From Symbiodinium microadriaticum (lineage: Eukaryota > Sar > Dinophyceae > Suessiales > Symbiodiniaceae), in assembly GCA_001939145.1 (NCBI GenBank), contig LSRX01000168.1, positions 385,163-449,162 of the forward strand: DNA of 64,000 nt. Direction: 5' to 3'. Below the pieces are notes generated by a model. It was not told the origin of the DNA and searched no databases. It was given only the letters and a program-made list of their open reading frames with translations. The translations under genes and the position numbers were made by a program. Position 1 is the first letter of the stretch; each line of letters starts with the position of its first letter. Positions 10,660 through 21,079 of the stretch are shown here, in pieces.

Positions 10660-11339
10660 TAGGTACTTTGTGAGGGCCCCTCTATTACACCCTTGTAACC
10701 TGAGGCCGAAGACCGCAAGGCCTTAAAGTAAAGCTCGAGGCCATAAAGCCCTAAATCAACAATTCCAAAACACCCTAAGTCACCCTAAACCTTAGAGTTT
10801 AGGGTTTAGGCTTAAGCGTGAATGGTTTAGGGTTTAGGGTCACCCTAAACCCGACAAGCGAAGCCTAGACAAAACCTTGTGTAGGAACCGCATAGTGGAC
10901 AGTACTGTAAGGAGCCTGTGCTGCCCACAGCAACGCCCAAGGCCTCGGCAGCAACTCTTGCTCATTGAGTTTTTGCAAAAGCAGAATGGTGTCGGGATCT
11001 GAGGCAAAACCTGAAAGTCCCAAACACCTGCTGGAACCTGGACAGATCCCTTTCAAGAACCTTTATAAGCCCAAAACTTGGGTACTGCCCCCGTGCAGAG
11101 ACAGTCTATACTAGGGCTACTATTACGGGCCTTATATATCCAGACTATGAATATTACCAAAAACTGGTACTGAATGGGGGCAATATCTAACCTAAAACCC
11201 TCAAGCCTGGAGTTGGGTGCTGGAGAACTTTGCAGCTTCGGCCCCGACAGAGACTCCCCCGTGCCGGCAAAGTCAAGCTACCGTGTTGGCCTTAATACAG
11301 GGACCTCAACCAGAAGAGGGTTTTTTTGGTCCCGAATCT

Positions 11340-11590
11340 ATAAATCTATATCACAAATAAAAACCAAAATAACTATAAAAAGTATACACATAGATATACG
11401 TATACAGATACATATACATATCCATATACATATACATACACATGCGCATACGCATACACGTAAAAACACTGCATATATGTAGATCATAACCATGCATATC
11501 ATATTCATGTATATGTATACACACATACATAGACATACATAGCATAGACATACATTACATAGACACAGACATAGACATGGCAAAATCGAT
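11340..11590. repeat. Degenerate (ATACAC)/(CATA) microsatellite
   Basis: Imperfect TATACA/CATACA repeats over about 250 bp, grading into the GATA array to the right. Confidence 0.85.
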
Positions 11591-11629
11591 ACATGCATAG
11601 ATAGATCCCCGGTTCAGGTCTGTTGTGAA

Positions 11630-11633
11630 AGAC

Positions 11634-11673
<40 letters not shown>

Positions 11674-11835
11674 CAATAGATAGATAGATAGATAGATAGA
11701 CAGATAGATAAATAGATAGACAGATAGATAGATAGATAGATAGATGGATAGATAGATGGATAGATAGATACATACCTACCTACCTACCTACCTACCTACC
11801 TACCTACCTACATACATACATACATACATACATGT
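11630..11835. repeat. (GATA)n-(CTAC)n-(CATA)n microsatellite
   Basis: About 33 GATA units with CAGATA and GGATA interruptions, then about 11 CTAC units, then CATA units. Unit identity changes abruptly at 11771 and 11811. Confidence 0.97.
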
Positions 11836-12093
11836 ATATATGTACATGAGGGCCAGAAGTGACATAACTACTAAACTTCAACACCCCTGTAAGTCGGGTG
11901 CGGGGCCTGGCATTTCAGATCAGAAGTTTAGGGGTCACGTGGGAACACAAGCATGTATCCTTTGCTTTGCTCAAAAATTTAACAAACCAGAAAACCCGAT
12001 ACCCCTCAGTTAAGGTATATGCCCTAAATCATGAGATCAAGGCCCCTATGATTTAAGGTGTAATTGAGGAGTCTTCGGCTTTCTGAGAATTGG

Positions 12094-12173
12094 TAGCCCT
12101 AAGGGTCCAAGTACTCTGGGGCCTTTATGGGTGCCCAAAACCATAAATAAGGACTACTTGGACCCTTAGGGTA
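12094..12173. mobile_element. Family C-related inverted repeat
   Basis: TAGCCCTAAGGGTCCAAGTA and TACTTGGACCCTTAGGGTA form the ends of an 80-bp hairpin. The ends resemble family C (CCCTAAGGGTCC) but the interior differs. Confidence 0.6.
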
Positions 12174-12377
12174 ACTCTTCAATGAACATCTTCTCAACTC
12201 CAAGGGTGCTCGCAGCTCTTGTTCATTGCAGTGCTTCGGGGCAGCGGAAGCATGATGCTAAGAGCAGGGGCTCGGCTGCAAGGCCTGAATACAGCCCTGG
12301 AACGTAGAAACCCCAAAAAGTCCTTGGCACTGTTATGACGGATACTTCCCCGGATATCGGTCGCGACCCGCTACAGA

Positions 12378-12443
12378 TTAAGTAGAGCTATAAGTAGACG
12401 GAGTGCAGTCATTGCAGTACTTATAGCACACCCGGTCTACTTA
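12378..12443. repeat. Short inverted repeat
   Basis: AAGTAG...TATAAGTA pairs with TACTTATA...CTACTT around a CATTGCAG-like centre. A single copy, of unknown nature. Confidence 0.35.
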
Positions 12444-12930
12444 TCCGTACACATGACGTCCCTTGATCCTGTAAGTAATCCTGCAGCCCAGATGCACGTA
12501 GGACCACAAGTGCAAGAGCAGCAGGCAGCACTTGCGTAAGGCTCGACCTCAAGCGATGTTCATTGAAGTCTAGAGAGGTTCCTACAGGGAGGTAGAGTAA
12601 ACCTAAGGATGTTACAACGCTAAGCCCTCAACGCTAAACCTTGAACCCTAAACCCAAAGTTCAGCAAACTCTGCATTTTGAGTTGAACGTTAAATGCTGC
12701 CGTACGGGATGCCATTTCACAGGCATGACGCCTGGCATCGATCACCTAAACCCCTGAATCTACATTCAGGAACAACCTTCGCAAGATCAACATCTGGAGT
12801 CGGTGCGGTGCCGAGACCCCTACGCGTAGTACTTTTGTGTTGATGACTCGTTTTATGGCTAGGGCCCTAACATAAGCGACTAGTGTAACCAAAACTAGGT
12901 ACTACATTTGAGGGTCTATGTAAACTTCTA

Positions 12931-13030
12931 CCCAAAGGGTCCTAGGCAGTGTCATGCAGGATACTTCAACCTTATAATTGTAGTAACTTCTAATTTTGAC
13001 ACACTACATTCTACTGTATAGGTACTTAGG
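12931..13030. mobile_element. Family F copy 1
   Basis: Starts CCCAAAGGGTCCTAGG, with the family F interior GGATACTTC...CTACATTCTACTGTATAG. The right end GGTACTTAGGAAGG is degraded. Confidence 0.6.
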
Positions 13031-13969
13031 AAGGAACCCTGAAACCCTAAACTCTTGAAGGAACCCTTAGAGGAACCCTTAAAGGAGCCCTTAGAGGTAC
13101 TTAGGACCCTTAAAACTGTCTCGCTTGAAGACCGACAGCTCACAGACCGACCTTAACACTGAGCTCAAACAAAAACCCTAAACCCTAAACCCTAGCTCTG
13201 AGCTCAAACAATCTCAAGCAAACCACCAGGCCACCAATTGTCTTCAGGGGTTAGGCTTCAGGGGTTTAGGGTTTAGGGGTTCAGGTTTAGGGTTTAGGGA
13301 TGTAGGGCTTAAAGGGTTGATGACACTAAACTCTGAACCCCGAACCCTAAGGGTCCATGTACCCTGTAGGAGCTTCTTGAGGGGCTGTTAAGGGGTTAAT
13401 AAGGCTGTTTGAGGTATAAGGGTCCATGTTACCCATTTTGTATAGGCTTCGGCCCCTGAAATACCCATACAGAGAACTTTACGGGTGCATTACCCCTCAG
13501 GGTACACCCTAAACCCTACACCCATCCCAAAACCCCTAAACCCTAAACCCCTAAACTCTTAAACCCCTCAACCCCTCAACCCCTAAACCAAAAGCAAAAG
13601 CCAGAAGAGCTTCACCGACTGGGCTTCCCACAACTGCAGGGAAGCACCAGCCAGTGTGAAGAAGGGCAAAAGAACCTGAGAAGCGGCTGGCGAATCTGTA
13701 GATCGGGGCCTTAAAACTTAGGGTTTAGAGCTTGGGGTTTAGGGCATAAAGGGTTGAGGATTTAGGGTTCAGGGTTTAGGAATCGAGCAGGGTTCCCTTG
13801 ATAGGGAACTGTGATGCATAGAAGTTTTGGCAATTCGAAGAGGGCTTGGGGGGATAACTATACTTTAGCGTCCTCCTGACAAGGAGACTCAAGGAATAGA
13901 AATCAGTAGAAACAAACTCAGGCATCTATGCTATCCTTGCGCATCCATGCACCTATCTTTTCCCTACTG

Positions 13970-14072
13970 TACCCCTAGGCTCCATGGTTCACGGTAGTTC
14001 CTTTTTGTGGTTTGTCTGTAGGATCTTATAAGGTAATCCCCCAAACAGGAACTACTATGGAGCCTATGTGTA
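13970..14072. mobile_element. Family A copy 3 (A3)
   Basis: Arms GTAGTTCCTTTTTGTGG and CAGGAACTACTATGGAGCC with the typical centre TAAGGTAATCCC. A 9-bp addition interrupts the left arm after CTCCATG. Confidence 0.8.
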
Positions 14073-14822
14073 AGTCCCTAAACTGGGCCTTCAATCGGTT
14101 TCTTTATTGGGCCAGCATGAGGGTTCCCAGCATACGCCATCTGGGTGGAGACTTGGGCTCTCTAAAGAACCTACCCCCTTTAGGGTTCCTTGTGGGGACT
14201 TCCTTCTGGAAGTCTTTAAGTCTTTTTTTTGAAGGTAGGGGAGGGTACGCCGTACTTCAGGGTCCCCCCTCAAGTTTCTTACAAGACGAGCCGGATGGCC
14301 AATGCACGCATCGCTTGTAACTCCAGGGTCTTTGGCAGCTCTTGGTTCCAAAGCCTAAAGCCTTGCTGATACAAGGGCTTGAAAACTTAGATAAGTACCC
14401 TAAACCCTGAACCATAAACTCTAACGGTAAAGGCTTGGGGTCTGAGGCTTAATAGGGTTGTGGGGTATATTCTAGCCCCTCCCCCCTTGATTAGTACCAT
14501 CCTACATAACCAAGAACAGATCACAAGCCCCAAACGGTAGACACTAAACCCCTGAACCCCTAAACACGAACAAAACTTAACCCCCAAACCCTAAACCCGA
14601 ACAACAAAATGGACCCCAAAACCCGAAACATACAAACCCAAACCCAAACCCTACAAACCCAAAACCCTAAGTCCAACACCCTAAACTCACACACGCACCC
14701 AAAACCCCAAACTCAAAGCCTGATCTGGAGCAAGCATGCGTAAATTTTGGGATCCCCCACAATGATGGCTGCAGGGATCCAGGAGTTAGGAACCAAGGTG
14801 CCTAAAACAAGGAAGACAAACC

Positions 14823-14932
14823 CCTAAGCGTTCATGTACCCAAAATAGAAGACATACTTTCGCCTTAAAGTACTCCCTATTAAGGTACTGTGGAGTCCAA
14901 GTATATACTCTTTGGGCACGTGGACCCTTCGG
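14823..14932. mobile_element. Family C copy 1
   Basis: GCGTTCATGTACCC at the left and GGGCACGTGGACCCTT at the right. The interior CATACTTTCGCCTTAAAGTA and CCAAGTATATACTC match other C copies. A right-half fragment of the same family lies at about 15010-15052. Confidence 0.75.
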
Positions 14933-15009
14933 GCTGCCTTGGTAGGGTTACGTAGGGCGTTTCTTCCCCGGCAAAGGTATTTGGATCAGCCCTTAAAACT
15001 CATCGTGCT

Positions 15010-15052
15010 TTGAGGCCAAAGTATATACTATTTGGGCGCATGGACCCTTACA
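15010..15052. mobile_element. Family C fragment
   Basis: Only the right half is present: GGCCAAAGTATATACTATTT followed by GGGCGCATGGACCCTTA. Confidence 0.6.
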
Positions 15053-15269
15053 CCAGCTAGAAGAATGACTGTTGGAATCATCCGCGGGGATTGGGATGGT
15101 TTTTCGGATATGGGAGCTCCGTGTCTAAGAATGCTTTCAATACTGACCCTTTTTTTACTGATTTCGGTCTGCATTATGTGAGGGTCCCTCGTCGCTTGAT
15201 TACTTGTGTCTTCATATCAACACCCCCAAAAAACAGCAGTATTCCAATGGATCCTTTTCATATATAGGG

Positions 15270-15376
15270 CTCTAGGGGCCTACATCATTACCAATACTAT
15301 CTGGAGGGTTCCTTATTATTGTATTTGTCTGTATTCATAATATAACGGACCCCAAAACCCTATTCTAATTACCAAA
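15270..15376. mobile_element. Family G copy 2
   Basis: CTCTAGGGGCCTACATCATTA at the left. The right arm CCCAAAACCCTATTCTAATTA is shared with the G copies at 18803, 30378 and 53999. Confidence 0.55.
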
Positions 15377-16054
15377 GCAACAGCAAACATGATCTCAAGT
15401 CAATTCAGGACACTAAATCCTGAACCCCTTAGAACCTACACGCTAAACACTTTAAGAAGCCCTGTTGTCCCCCCGGGTTCGAAGATAAGCAGCCACGGGC
15501 GTCCACAAGGAAAGCGCCTGCCATGTCCCAGAAGGTCGGTAGAAGGGTTCTAGAAGGATTTTAGGGTTTGGTTTAGGGTTTAGGGTTTAGCGGCAGGGGT
15601 TTATAGGATTTAGTACGATATCGGCACATGAACCCCAATAGAATTAACTAGAAACCGAACGTTGTAGCGAGGTCTTTCGCGGCCCAATTCTCAAGTCAGC
15701 AAACCCTAAACCCTGAACCCTCGTGTCCCGAGCCTGAGACACCAGAACCCAAAACCCCAAAACCCTGTACCTGCATGCGCTAAACCAGCCCTTATAGAAT
15801 CCAAAAGCTAGAACAACAATCTCGGGCACTGTGAACCATCCCAAACCGCTATGCAAACCACCTAAACCTCCTTGCGGTAAAGCCCAATAACACACTGAAA
15901 ATCAGCTTAGTGCACGAAGCCTGGTGAGCTCCTTCTAACAAGTCTATGAGCCTCAAAACAAGCAAAGCTACACCCCCTGAAACCCTGGTGCTAATAACAC
16001 GGCTTAGAGTTTAGGGTTCAGGGTGCATAACCCTAAAGCCTATATAGCCTACAT

Positions 16055-16144
16055 GGGTAGTTCTCAAAAATTCGGGTCCCTTTTTGGGTCCCCAATATAG
16101 TACGGCACCTTTATAAAAAGGGGACCCTAGTTAGAGAACTACCC
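16055..16144. mobile_element. Family D copy 2, with flanking direct repeat
   Basis: A 90-bp hairpin from GGGTAGTTCTC to GAGAACTACCC with centre CCCAATATAGTACGGCACC. TATATAGCCTACAT ends just before it and TATATAGCCTGCAC starts just after it, an imperfect 14-bp direct repeat that could be a long target duplication or a pre-existing repeat. Confidence 0.85.
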
Positions 16145-16260
16145 TATATAGCCTGCACACCCAAAGCCTCAAATTTCAAATACCCTCTCAAGACCTCTTG
16201 CATACCTTGCTGGACCGCTTCCTTGACCAGTATCAGTGGCTTCAGGCCTAGAAGCTGCAA

Positions 16261-16430
16261 CCCTATAAATCCTAAACCCTAAACCCTGAACCCTAAACCC
16301 TCAATTTATAAACCCTAAACCCTATAAATCCTAAACCCTAAACCCTGAACCCTAAACCCTCAATTTATAAACCCTAAACCCTATAAATCCTAAACCCTAA
16401 ACCCTGAACCCTTTATAAACCCTACATCCT
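16261..16430 (-). repeat. 59-bp tandem repeat of heptamers
   Basis: A 59-bp unit beginning CCCTATAAATCCTAAACCC recurs at 16261, 16320 and 16379 (the last incomplete). It is a higher-order repeat made from CCCTAAA variants. Confidence 0.9.
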
Positions 16431-16470
16431 AAGAGATCCACCGATGTCAGGTCTCCTGCGATCACACGTG

Positions 16471-16529
16471 CCCTAAGGGGGTCCATGTGCTCCTGTAGCA
16501 ACTTGGGCCTTGAAGTAGTCCCTATAATC
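16471..16529. mobile_element. Family C left half, truncated by heptamers
   Basis: CCCTAAGGGGGTCCATGTGC through CCTTGAAGTAGTCCCTATAA matches the left half of family C. It then stops exactly where a TTTAGGG tract begins (16530), with no right half. Confidence 0.65.
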
Positions 16530-16650
16530 TAGGGTTTAGGGTTTAGGGTTCAGGGTTTAGGGTATAGGGTTTAGGGTTAACGGTTTAGGGTTTCTGGGGT
16601 CAGGGTTTAAGGTCGAGCGTTCAGCGTTTAGGGTTCAGGGTTTGGGTTTT
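16530..16650 (+). repeat. Telomere-like tract
   Basis: About 15 degenerate TTTAGGG units directly abutting the broken family C copy. Confidence 0.9.
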
Positions 16651-16935
16651 ATAGATACAGTGTGTGCAACACGGGTACATGGACCGATAGAAATAGATGC
16701 CTACGTACCGGAAACTCTGGACATGGCCGGGCCCTTTCGGGTACTCCTGACCATCGTCCTGACTTTGCCCATGGCGGTTGTGGTTCTTGTCGTGGCTGCT
16801 GATCGCCGGGTCAGCCGGGCTGTGTTCAAAGAACGGGCCAGCGTCGAATATCCCGGGCCCGTTCCACGGTTTAGGGCTTAGGATGCACAGGGTGTAATCG
16901 AAGTGGTCCTCAGAGAAAGGTTCTCGCCACCCTAT
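16621..16935 (-). CDS. Exon-like open frame, 104 codons
   Basis: Open on the minus strand from just after TGA at 16936-16938 (sequence AATAG|GG, a possible acceptor) to TGA at 16621. It is rich in Asp, His, Pro, Gly, Phe and Tyr, for example PFSEDHFDYT and GPGIFDAGPFFEHSPADP, with no long low-complexity run. A short telomere-like piece (CCTAAGCCCTAAACC) lies inside the frame. The exon-like segment at 17079-17189 and a mini-exon after CCCAACAG lie upstream on the same strand. Family unknown. The plus strand is also open here with a hydrophobic run. Confidence 0.3.
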   Translation of the reverse strand: MGWREPFSEDHFDYTLCILSPKPWNGPGIFDAGPFFEHSPADPAISSHDKNHNRHGQSQDDGQEYPKGPGHVQSFRYVGIYFYRSMYPCCTHCIYKTQTLNPKR

Positions 16936-17078
16936 TCATACCTGACTACCTTGATGAGGAAGCCACGTGCTTATAGACTGAACTGGTTCCCTGTTGGGGA
17001 CAAATTAAAAATGATCATGTTTATTCCTTAGTGGGATTTATTATAAACAACGTGAAACTGTAGGCGACAAGGACCCAG

Positions 17079-17189
17079 TCAGTGAAGCCCCGAGAACCAG
17101 ATCCACCTCGAGAAGTGCTGGTCGCCGTGCAGCATCATGGCCGCAAACGCACGCTGCAACCTGGCCAGTTCTTCCCCGCAGAGTGAGAG
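17079..17189 (-). CDS. Exon-like segment, helical
   Basis: Minus-strand frame reading CGEELARLQRAFAAMMLHGD then an aromatic-rich tail, ending TGA at 17079, with an alternative AG|GTGGATC donor before the stop. It starts right at the end of family A copy 4, whose GGGTAG terminus (TSD plus flanking G) could serve as an acceptor. Together with 16621-16935 it could be part of one minus-strand gene. No homologue recognised. Confidence 0.28.
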   Translation of the reverse strand, partial: LSLCGEELARLQRAFAAMMLHGDQHFSRWIWFSGLH

Positions 17190-17190
17190 A

Positions 17191-17286
17191 CTACCCATAG
17201 GCTCCTTAGTAGTTCCTTTTTGGGATTACCTTATAGGATTCTCAATATGAACCATAAAAAGGAACTACTTAGGAGCCTATGGGTAG
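17191..17286. mobile_element. Family A copy 4 (A4)
   Basis: Complete 96-bp hairpin, CTACCCATAGGCTCC to GGAGCCTATGGGTAG, with arms TTAGTAGTTCCTTTTTGGG and AAAAGGAACTACTTAGG. TA is present on both sides. Confidence 0.9.
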
Positions 17287-17395
17287 TGACTAATGCAGGG
17301 GCCTTCCTAAATTCTTCCTCAGACTACCAAAACCGGAGGTTAGGTTTAGGTTTGCTTATTGTCTCCATTGTATGTATTTCGTTCTTGGAGTTAGA

Positions 17396-17459
17396 TTATA
17401 GGATCCTAATTATAAGATTTGGTTAAACCAAAAAAGGAACTACAATTAGAGACGATAGG
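17396..17459. mobile_element. Family A-like half copy
   Basis: TATAGGATCCTAATTATAAG and CCAAAAAAGGAACTAC match the right half of family A. The left arm is absent. Confidence 0.5.
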
Positions 17460-17720
17460 TAGGTTTGTGATCATTGAACCTCTCACTATAACATTCCACG
17501 CTAAACGGCCCTTCACTTTGGCTCTGCATCGTCCAGTCGGAGTGCTGATTTCCTTCCATTCCCAGCATGTAGGAGCACTAACTGTAAAGAACAAGCCGAC
17601 CACGGTGCACACTCAAAACCTTTCGAAGCAGGGTCTGGGAATTCTTCACAGGAGGCACGGAACGGCCGGAGCTCAAGCAATTGGAAACCGCGGTCTTCCT
17701 AAGACCGAACTTGAAAATCT
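17443..17720 (+). CDS. Exon-like open frame, about 92 codons
   Basis: Plus-strand frame, open from 17419 to 17730, that becomes well mixed after the A-like fragment (for example KRPFTLALHRPVGVLISFHS, then HVGALTVKNKPTTVH), until heptamer sequence takes over at about 17720. It ends in a basic Arg/His/Gly-rich region. Family unknown. Confidence 0.22.
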
Positions 17721-17721
17721 G

Positions 17722-17850
17722 AAGCCCTAAGCCCTAAATTAAACCCTGAAGTAGCCCTAAACCCTAAACCCCAAAGCCCTAAAGCCCTAAACCCCGAGCC
17801 CGAACCCTCAGCCATCAACTCCACCTTCCCAAACCCTAAGCCCTCAACCC
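17722..17850 (-). repeat. Telomere-like tract
   Basis: CCCTAAA-type units with GCCCTAAA variants. The stretch 17880-18240 continues with tracts in both orientations. Confidence 0.85.
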
Positions 17851-18524
17851 TACAAAGGAACAGCCAGAAACCTCCCAAAATCAAGAGCGAGGGTTCTCGA
17901 GCGGTTTAGGGTTTGGGAGTTTGAGGTTTAGGGTTTAGGGTTTAGGGTTGTAGGGTTTGGAGGGTTTCTTGTCATCATGTGGTGGCAGGCATCAGAGGAG
18001 GAAGGGCTGAACCCTCCACCCCAAAGCAGAAGCGCTATCACCAACAATCACTCAAGGACCGACAAAATCGTGATCCCGATAAAAATCTGCAGCACAATAG
18101 CAACTTCCATGGCCCTAAACTCCTGAATTCAACCCTACAGCCAGTTCCTTAGCCGCAAACCGCCTAAACCCTAAACCCTAAACCCTAAAAACCCAAAACC
18201 CTAAACTCTAAACCGGTTCCTTAACCGCAAACCTTCAGTTCCTAAGCAACTGAACCCCATGACTTGAGAAAAGGCTGCCATGGGGCCGTGCAAGCCAAGA
18301 GTGGCTCCAGGCGCAAGTGCCCATTCTTGGTTAAAGGACACTGCATTTGGGGGAGTTGAGGGTATATAGGGCTTCGGGTTTAGGGTTTAGGGTTTAGGGT
18401 ATATAGGGCTTCTGTAAGGCTTGTATAACGGTAACTACCCACCTCAAAATGTCCGAGACTTGGGTGGGTTCAAGAGCGTGGAGTTTCCTACAAGTAGCCA
18501 TTTCTTTCTATGGTTCCATAACGG

Positions 18525-18690
18525 TTAGGGTCCATGGACCTGTATGGTAACTATGACTGTAGTACTAGTGTTTGGATAACCCGGCTTGGTGATGGGTTTT
18601 GCCGGGAATTGTTAGGGTCCATGTACCTGTATAGTATGAGTGTAATGCTAGTGTTTGTAATGCGTACGGGCTCTGCCGACGGGCTCTGCC
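18525..18690. repeat. Diverged tandem duplication
   Basis: TTAGGGTCCATGGACCTGTAT (18525) and TTAGGGTCCATGTACCTGTAT (18612) begin two copies of an approximately 87-bp unit that also share CTAGTGTTTG. The start resembles family C termini. Confidence 0.6.
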
Positions 18691-18802
18691 GATGCACGAA
18701 ATCCTTCGGTATCCATTCTGAAGAATGTAGCAAAATTCTACAACAGCTGCATTCAAGGTAATGCAAGGTTTTGTTCAGGCATACTGAGTCTACGATATTT
18801 TC

Positions 18803-18904
18803 TAGTGTAGGGACCTTAATAATTAGAATAGGGTTTTTTGGGTATACTATATTCTAGTCATATTATGGCACCCCTATTGGTAATTGTTTAGGCTCCTACA
18901 CTAC
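18803..18904. mobile_element. Family G copy 3
   Basis: TAGTGTAGGGACCTTAATAA at the left and TTAGGCTCCTACACTA at the right. The interior carries GAATAGGGTTTTTTGGG and TATACTATATTCTAG. Confidence 0.75.
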
Positions 18905-19490
18905 ACCCAGATGCTCACGCCCTGTCCGGAGAGCTCCGTGGATTTGGGGGGGGTGGCCCAAGCCGACGGGGGCTGTTGACCATTCATTGCGGTGCGCGCC
19001 GAGCGCAGGGACTGAAGTCGTTTTGGGTAAGAACAACGGGGGTTTAGGGTTTAGGGGTTTAGGGGTTTAGGGTTTAGGGTTAAGGGTGTCAAGAGTGTGT
19101 GAAGTGACACTCAGTGATGGACGTAAGTGTTCGAACCGTGTCTTATAGTTCAAGTTCTTCCCAATGACAATACAGTTACAGACCATATAATTTCTTGGAT
19201 CGCGATCCTCGTGAAGGCAGCTGAAAAGCTCGATGGTCGTAGCACAAAAAGCACAAGCTATTCTATCAAGCTTTGTTGTTGGGAAGAGGTCCACCTCCTC
19301 GAGTGGTGCACGCCGGGTAGAGGGACCGCAGGTACGGCACAAAGACAAAGAATCACAAAAAGTAATTACCTGAGGCTGGCCTCGTGATGTTGAAGATATC
19401 CCTAAACCCTAAACCCGAAACCCTAAACCCTACATATCTACACAGCTACACCAGCAAGCCAGGAAACTGTCCACTTAGCGGCTTCTTCCG

Positions 19491-19794
19491 CTATGTGGAA
19501 CGAGGCATAGAGGATGAAAATGAGGATGAAGCCCAGCGGCAAAGAGCCTGCAGTTCGAAGTGCTGGACACTGTTGACTTTGTGGGGGAGACCCGTTGCTG
19601 ATACTACTGTTGATGATATCAATCCTGCATTACCTTAAGGACCCTAAACTATGGGAATTATGGTATAGTCCCTATTTATGGGCAATGCAGGATTTATATC
19701 ATCAACCGTAGCCCTGCCGAAACCTGACCACTACAAGTATACCACGATTACTTATCACAACAGCAACGACGCTACGAAGACTACTCCAGCACGG
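19491..19794 (-). CDS. Two open frames joined in phase across family B copy 3
   Basis: On the minus strand, 19794-19707 is open for 29 codons plus one base (after a TAG that could be an acceptor), Val/Ile-rich, ending RFRQGY. Element B3 lies next in sense orientation. Removing 19706-19607 (100 bp, GT...CAG) completes the split codon and continues as VSATGLPHKVNSVQHFELQA to TAG at 19491. The un-spliced and precisely excised versions both hit stops. Other frames are also open on the plus strand (an acidic stretch near 19500). No family recognised. Confidence 0.3.
19605..19710 (-). mobile_element. Family B copy 3 (B3)
   Basis: CTGTTGATGATAT to ATATCATCAACCG with TA on both sides (19605-19606, 19709-19710), 102 bp between. 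The sense orientation (CGG first, CAG last) is the minus strand. The interior CCTTAAGGACC...ACTATGGGAATTATGG matches B2 and B5. Confidence 0.9.
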
Positions 19795-19837
19795 CTAGGA
19801 TTGTATGGATCATTCCAGTTAGGGCTGAAATGTTGCG

Positions 19838-19930
19838 GGGGTTCAGGGTTTAGGGTTTAGGGGCTAGGGGTTAGGGTTTAGGGTTCAGGGGTTAGGGTTT
19901 AGCGTTTAGGGGTTAGGGTTTTGGGGGTTC
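19838..19930 (+). repeat. Telomere-like tract
   Basis: TTTAGGG units with GGGTTAGGG and TTCAGGGG variants. Confidence 0.85.
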
Positions 19931-19978
19931 GGAGTGCTGCAGATTTCTAGCTTGGCGTGAAAGCTCATGTGATGATAT

Positions 19979-20045
19979 GGGTAGATCTCTAGTGGAGGCA
20001 CCCTAAAAGGGGCCCTGAAAGGGACCCTAGTTTAGAGAACTACCC
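19979..20045. mobile_element. Family D short copy 3
   Basis: GGGTAGATCTCTAGTGG to TTTAGAGAACTACCC, with GGCACCCTAAAAGG near the centre. The left arm is shortened. Confidence 0.6.
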
Positions 20046-20179
20046 AAATTTAAGGTACCCGATTCCCCATGAAGCTGTTCGCAGAGCTTTAGGTTCCAAC
20101 TGGAGGTTCCCTTGCGCATAAAGGTCTCCTAAGCCCTATAATTGCCGTGGTATCATGTGGGGCTCACAAGGGATATATA

Positions 20180-20283
20180 GGTAGTTCTCTAAATTAAAGA
20201 GCCCCCTTTGGGATAATTGTTGTGATGGTGCCGTACTATAGTTGGGTGACCTAAAACAGGAACCCTAAGTTAGAGAACTACCC
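20180..20283. mobile_element. Family D copy 4
   Basis: GGTAGTTCTCTAAATTA to AAGTTAGAGAACTACCC, with GGTGCCGTACTATAG in the centre. It lies only 135 bp from the previous D copy. Confidence 0.85.
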
Positions 20284-20365
20284 ACATATAGGTCCTCCCA
20301 ACAGCCTCGGTCAGAACCACCTGCCTGCAGGATGAAACTAGGCCAACAACAAGACTTTGCAGAGG

Positions 20366-20440
20366 CTACTATAGGCGCCTTCAGAATTAGAACTGGGGTT
20401 GGGGGGGGTATATTCTACTATGATTATATTAAGGAGCCCG
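20366..20440. mobile_element. Family G copy 4 (partial)
   Basis: CTACTATAGGCGCCTTCAGAAT at the left, then GGGGTATATTCTACTATG. The right terminus is not clear. Confidence 0.4.
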
Positions 20441-21079
20441 CCAACTAGTCTTGGTAATTATTGACGCCCCCGCCCATATTAGCAGCTTCGATCACTACAG
20501 ACTCTCTTGGAGTTCTCTACAGTCGAAGAAGAACGGTCAGCGAGGGGCCAAGACGTGGCGGCGGAGGATGCTTCTCCGAAGTTTTCACCGGCGAGCAAGC
20601 GTTGTAGCCTGCCGATGTGCAGAGCATTGCGGAATCGCAGGTAAGAGACAGGCTCAAGTATGTTGCGGTTTCCCTAAACCCTAAACCCCCACCCTAAGGG
20701 TCCATACACCCAAATAGGGGTCCAGTTTAGGGAGTCTCTTTATGATTCAAGGCTAGCGCTGTTGGGATGCCAAGGGGGGTGATGTGTCTCCAAGTGCGCT
20801 GCGGCACCTTCCGCACCTTTGGGCAGTGCCAAGCGCATCAGCTGCCTGGGAAAATGGCGGATGGGCCGTTTTCTATTTTAGGGTTAATCGTTCAGGGCTC
20901 TGTGGCTCACATGAGGCCTCTTGCCATCCAGTAGTACTAGATATTCAGACTCTACCATGCAGGTTAAGTACGGCAAACAACCGTTCAATTCGGCCCAGTG
21001 CTGACACACTTGAACCCTCCAAAATTCTGCTTTAGCCTTCAAAGAAACCTTAATCTCCTGTCAGACTCCAGATTTTGAG

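Noticed and set aside
11338..11773. Cys/Tyr/Met- and Leu/Ser-rich frames
   Set aside because: Translations of CATA and GATA microsatellites.
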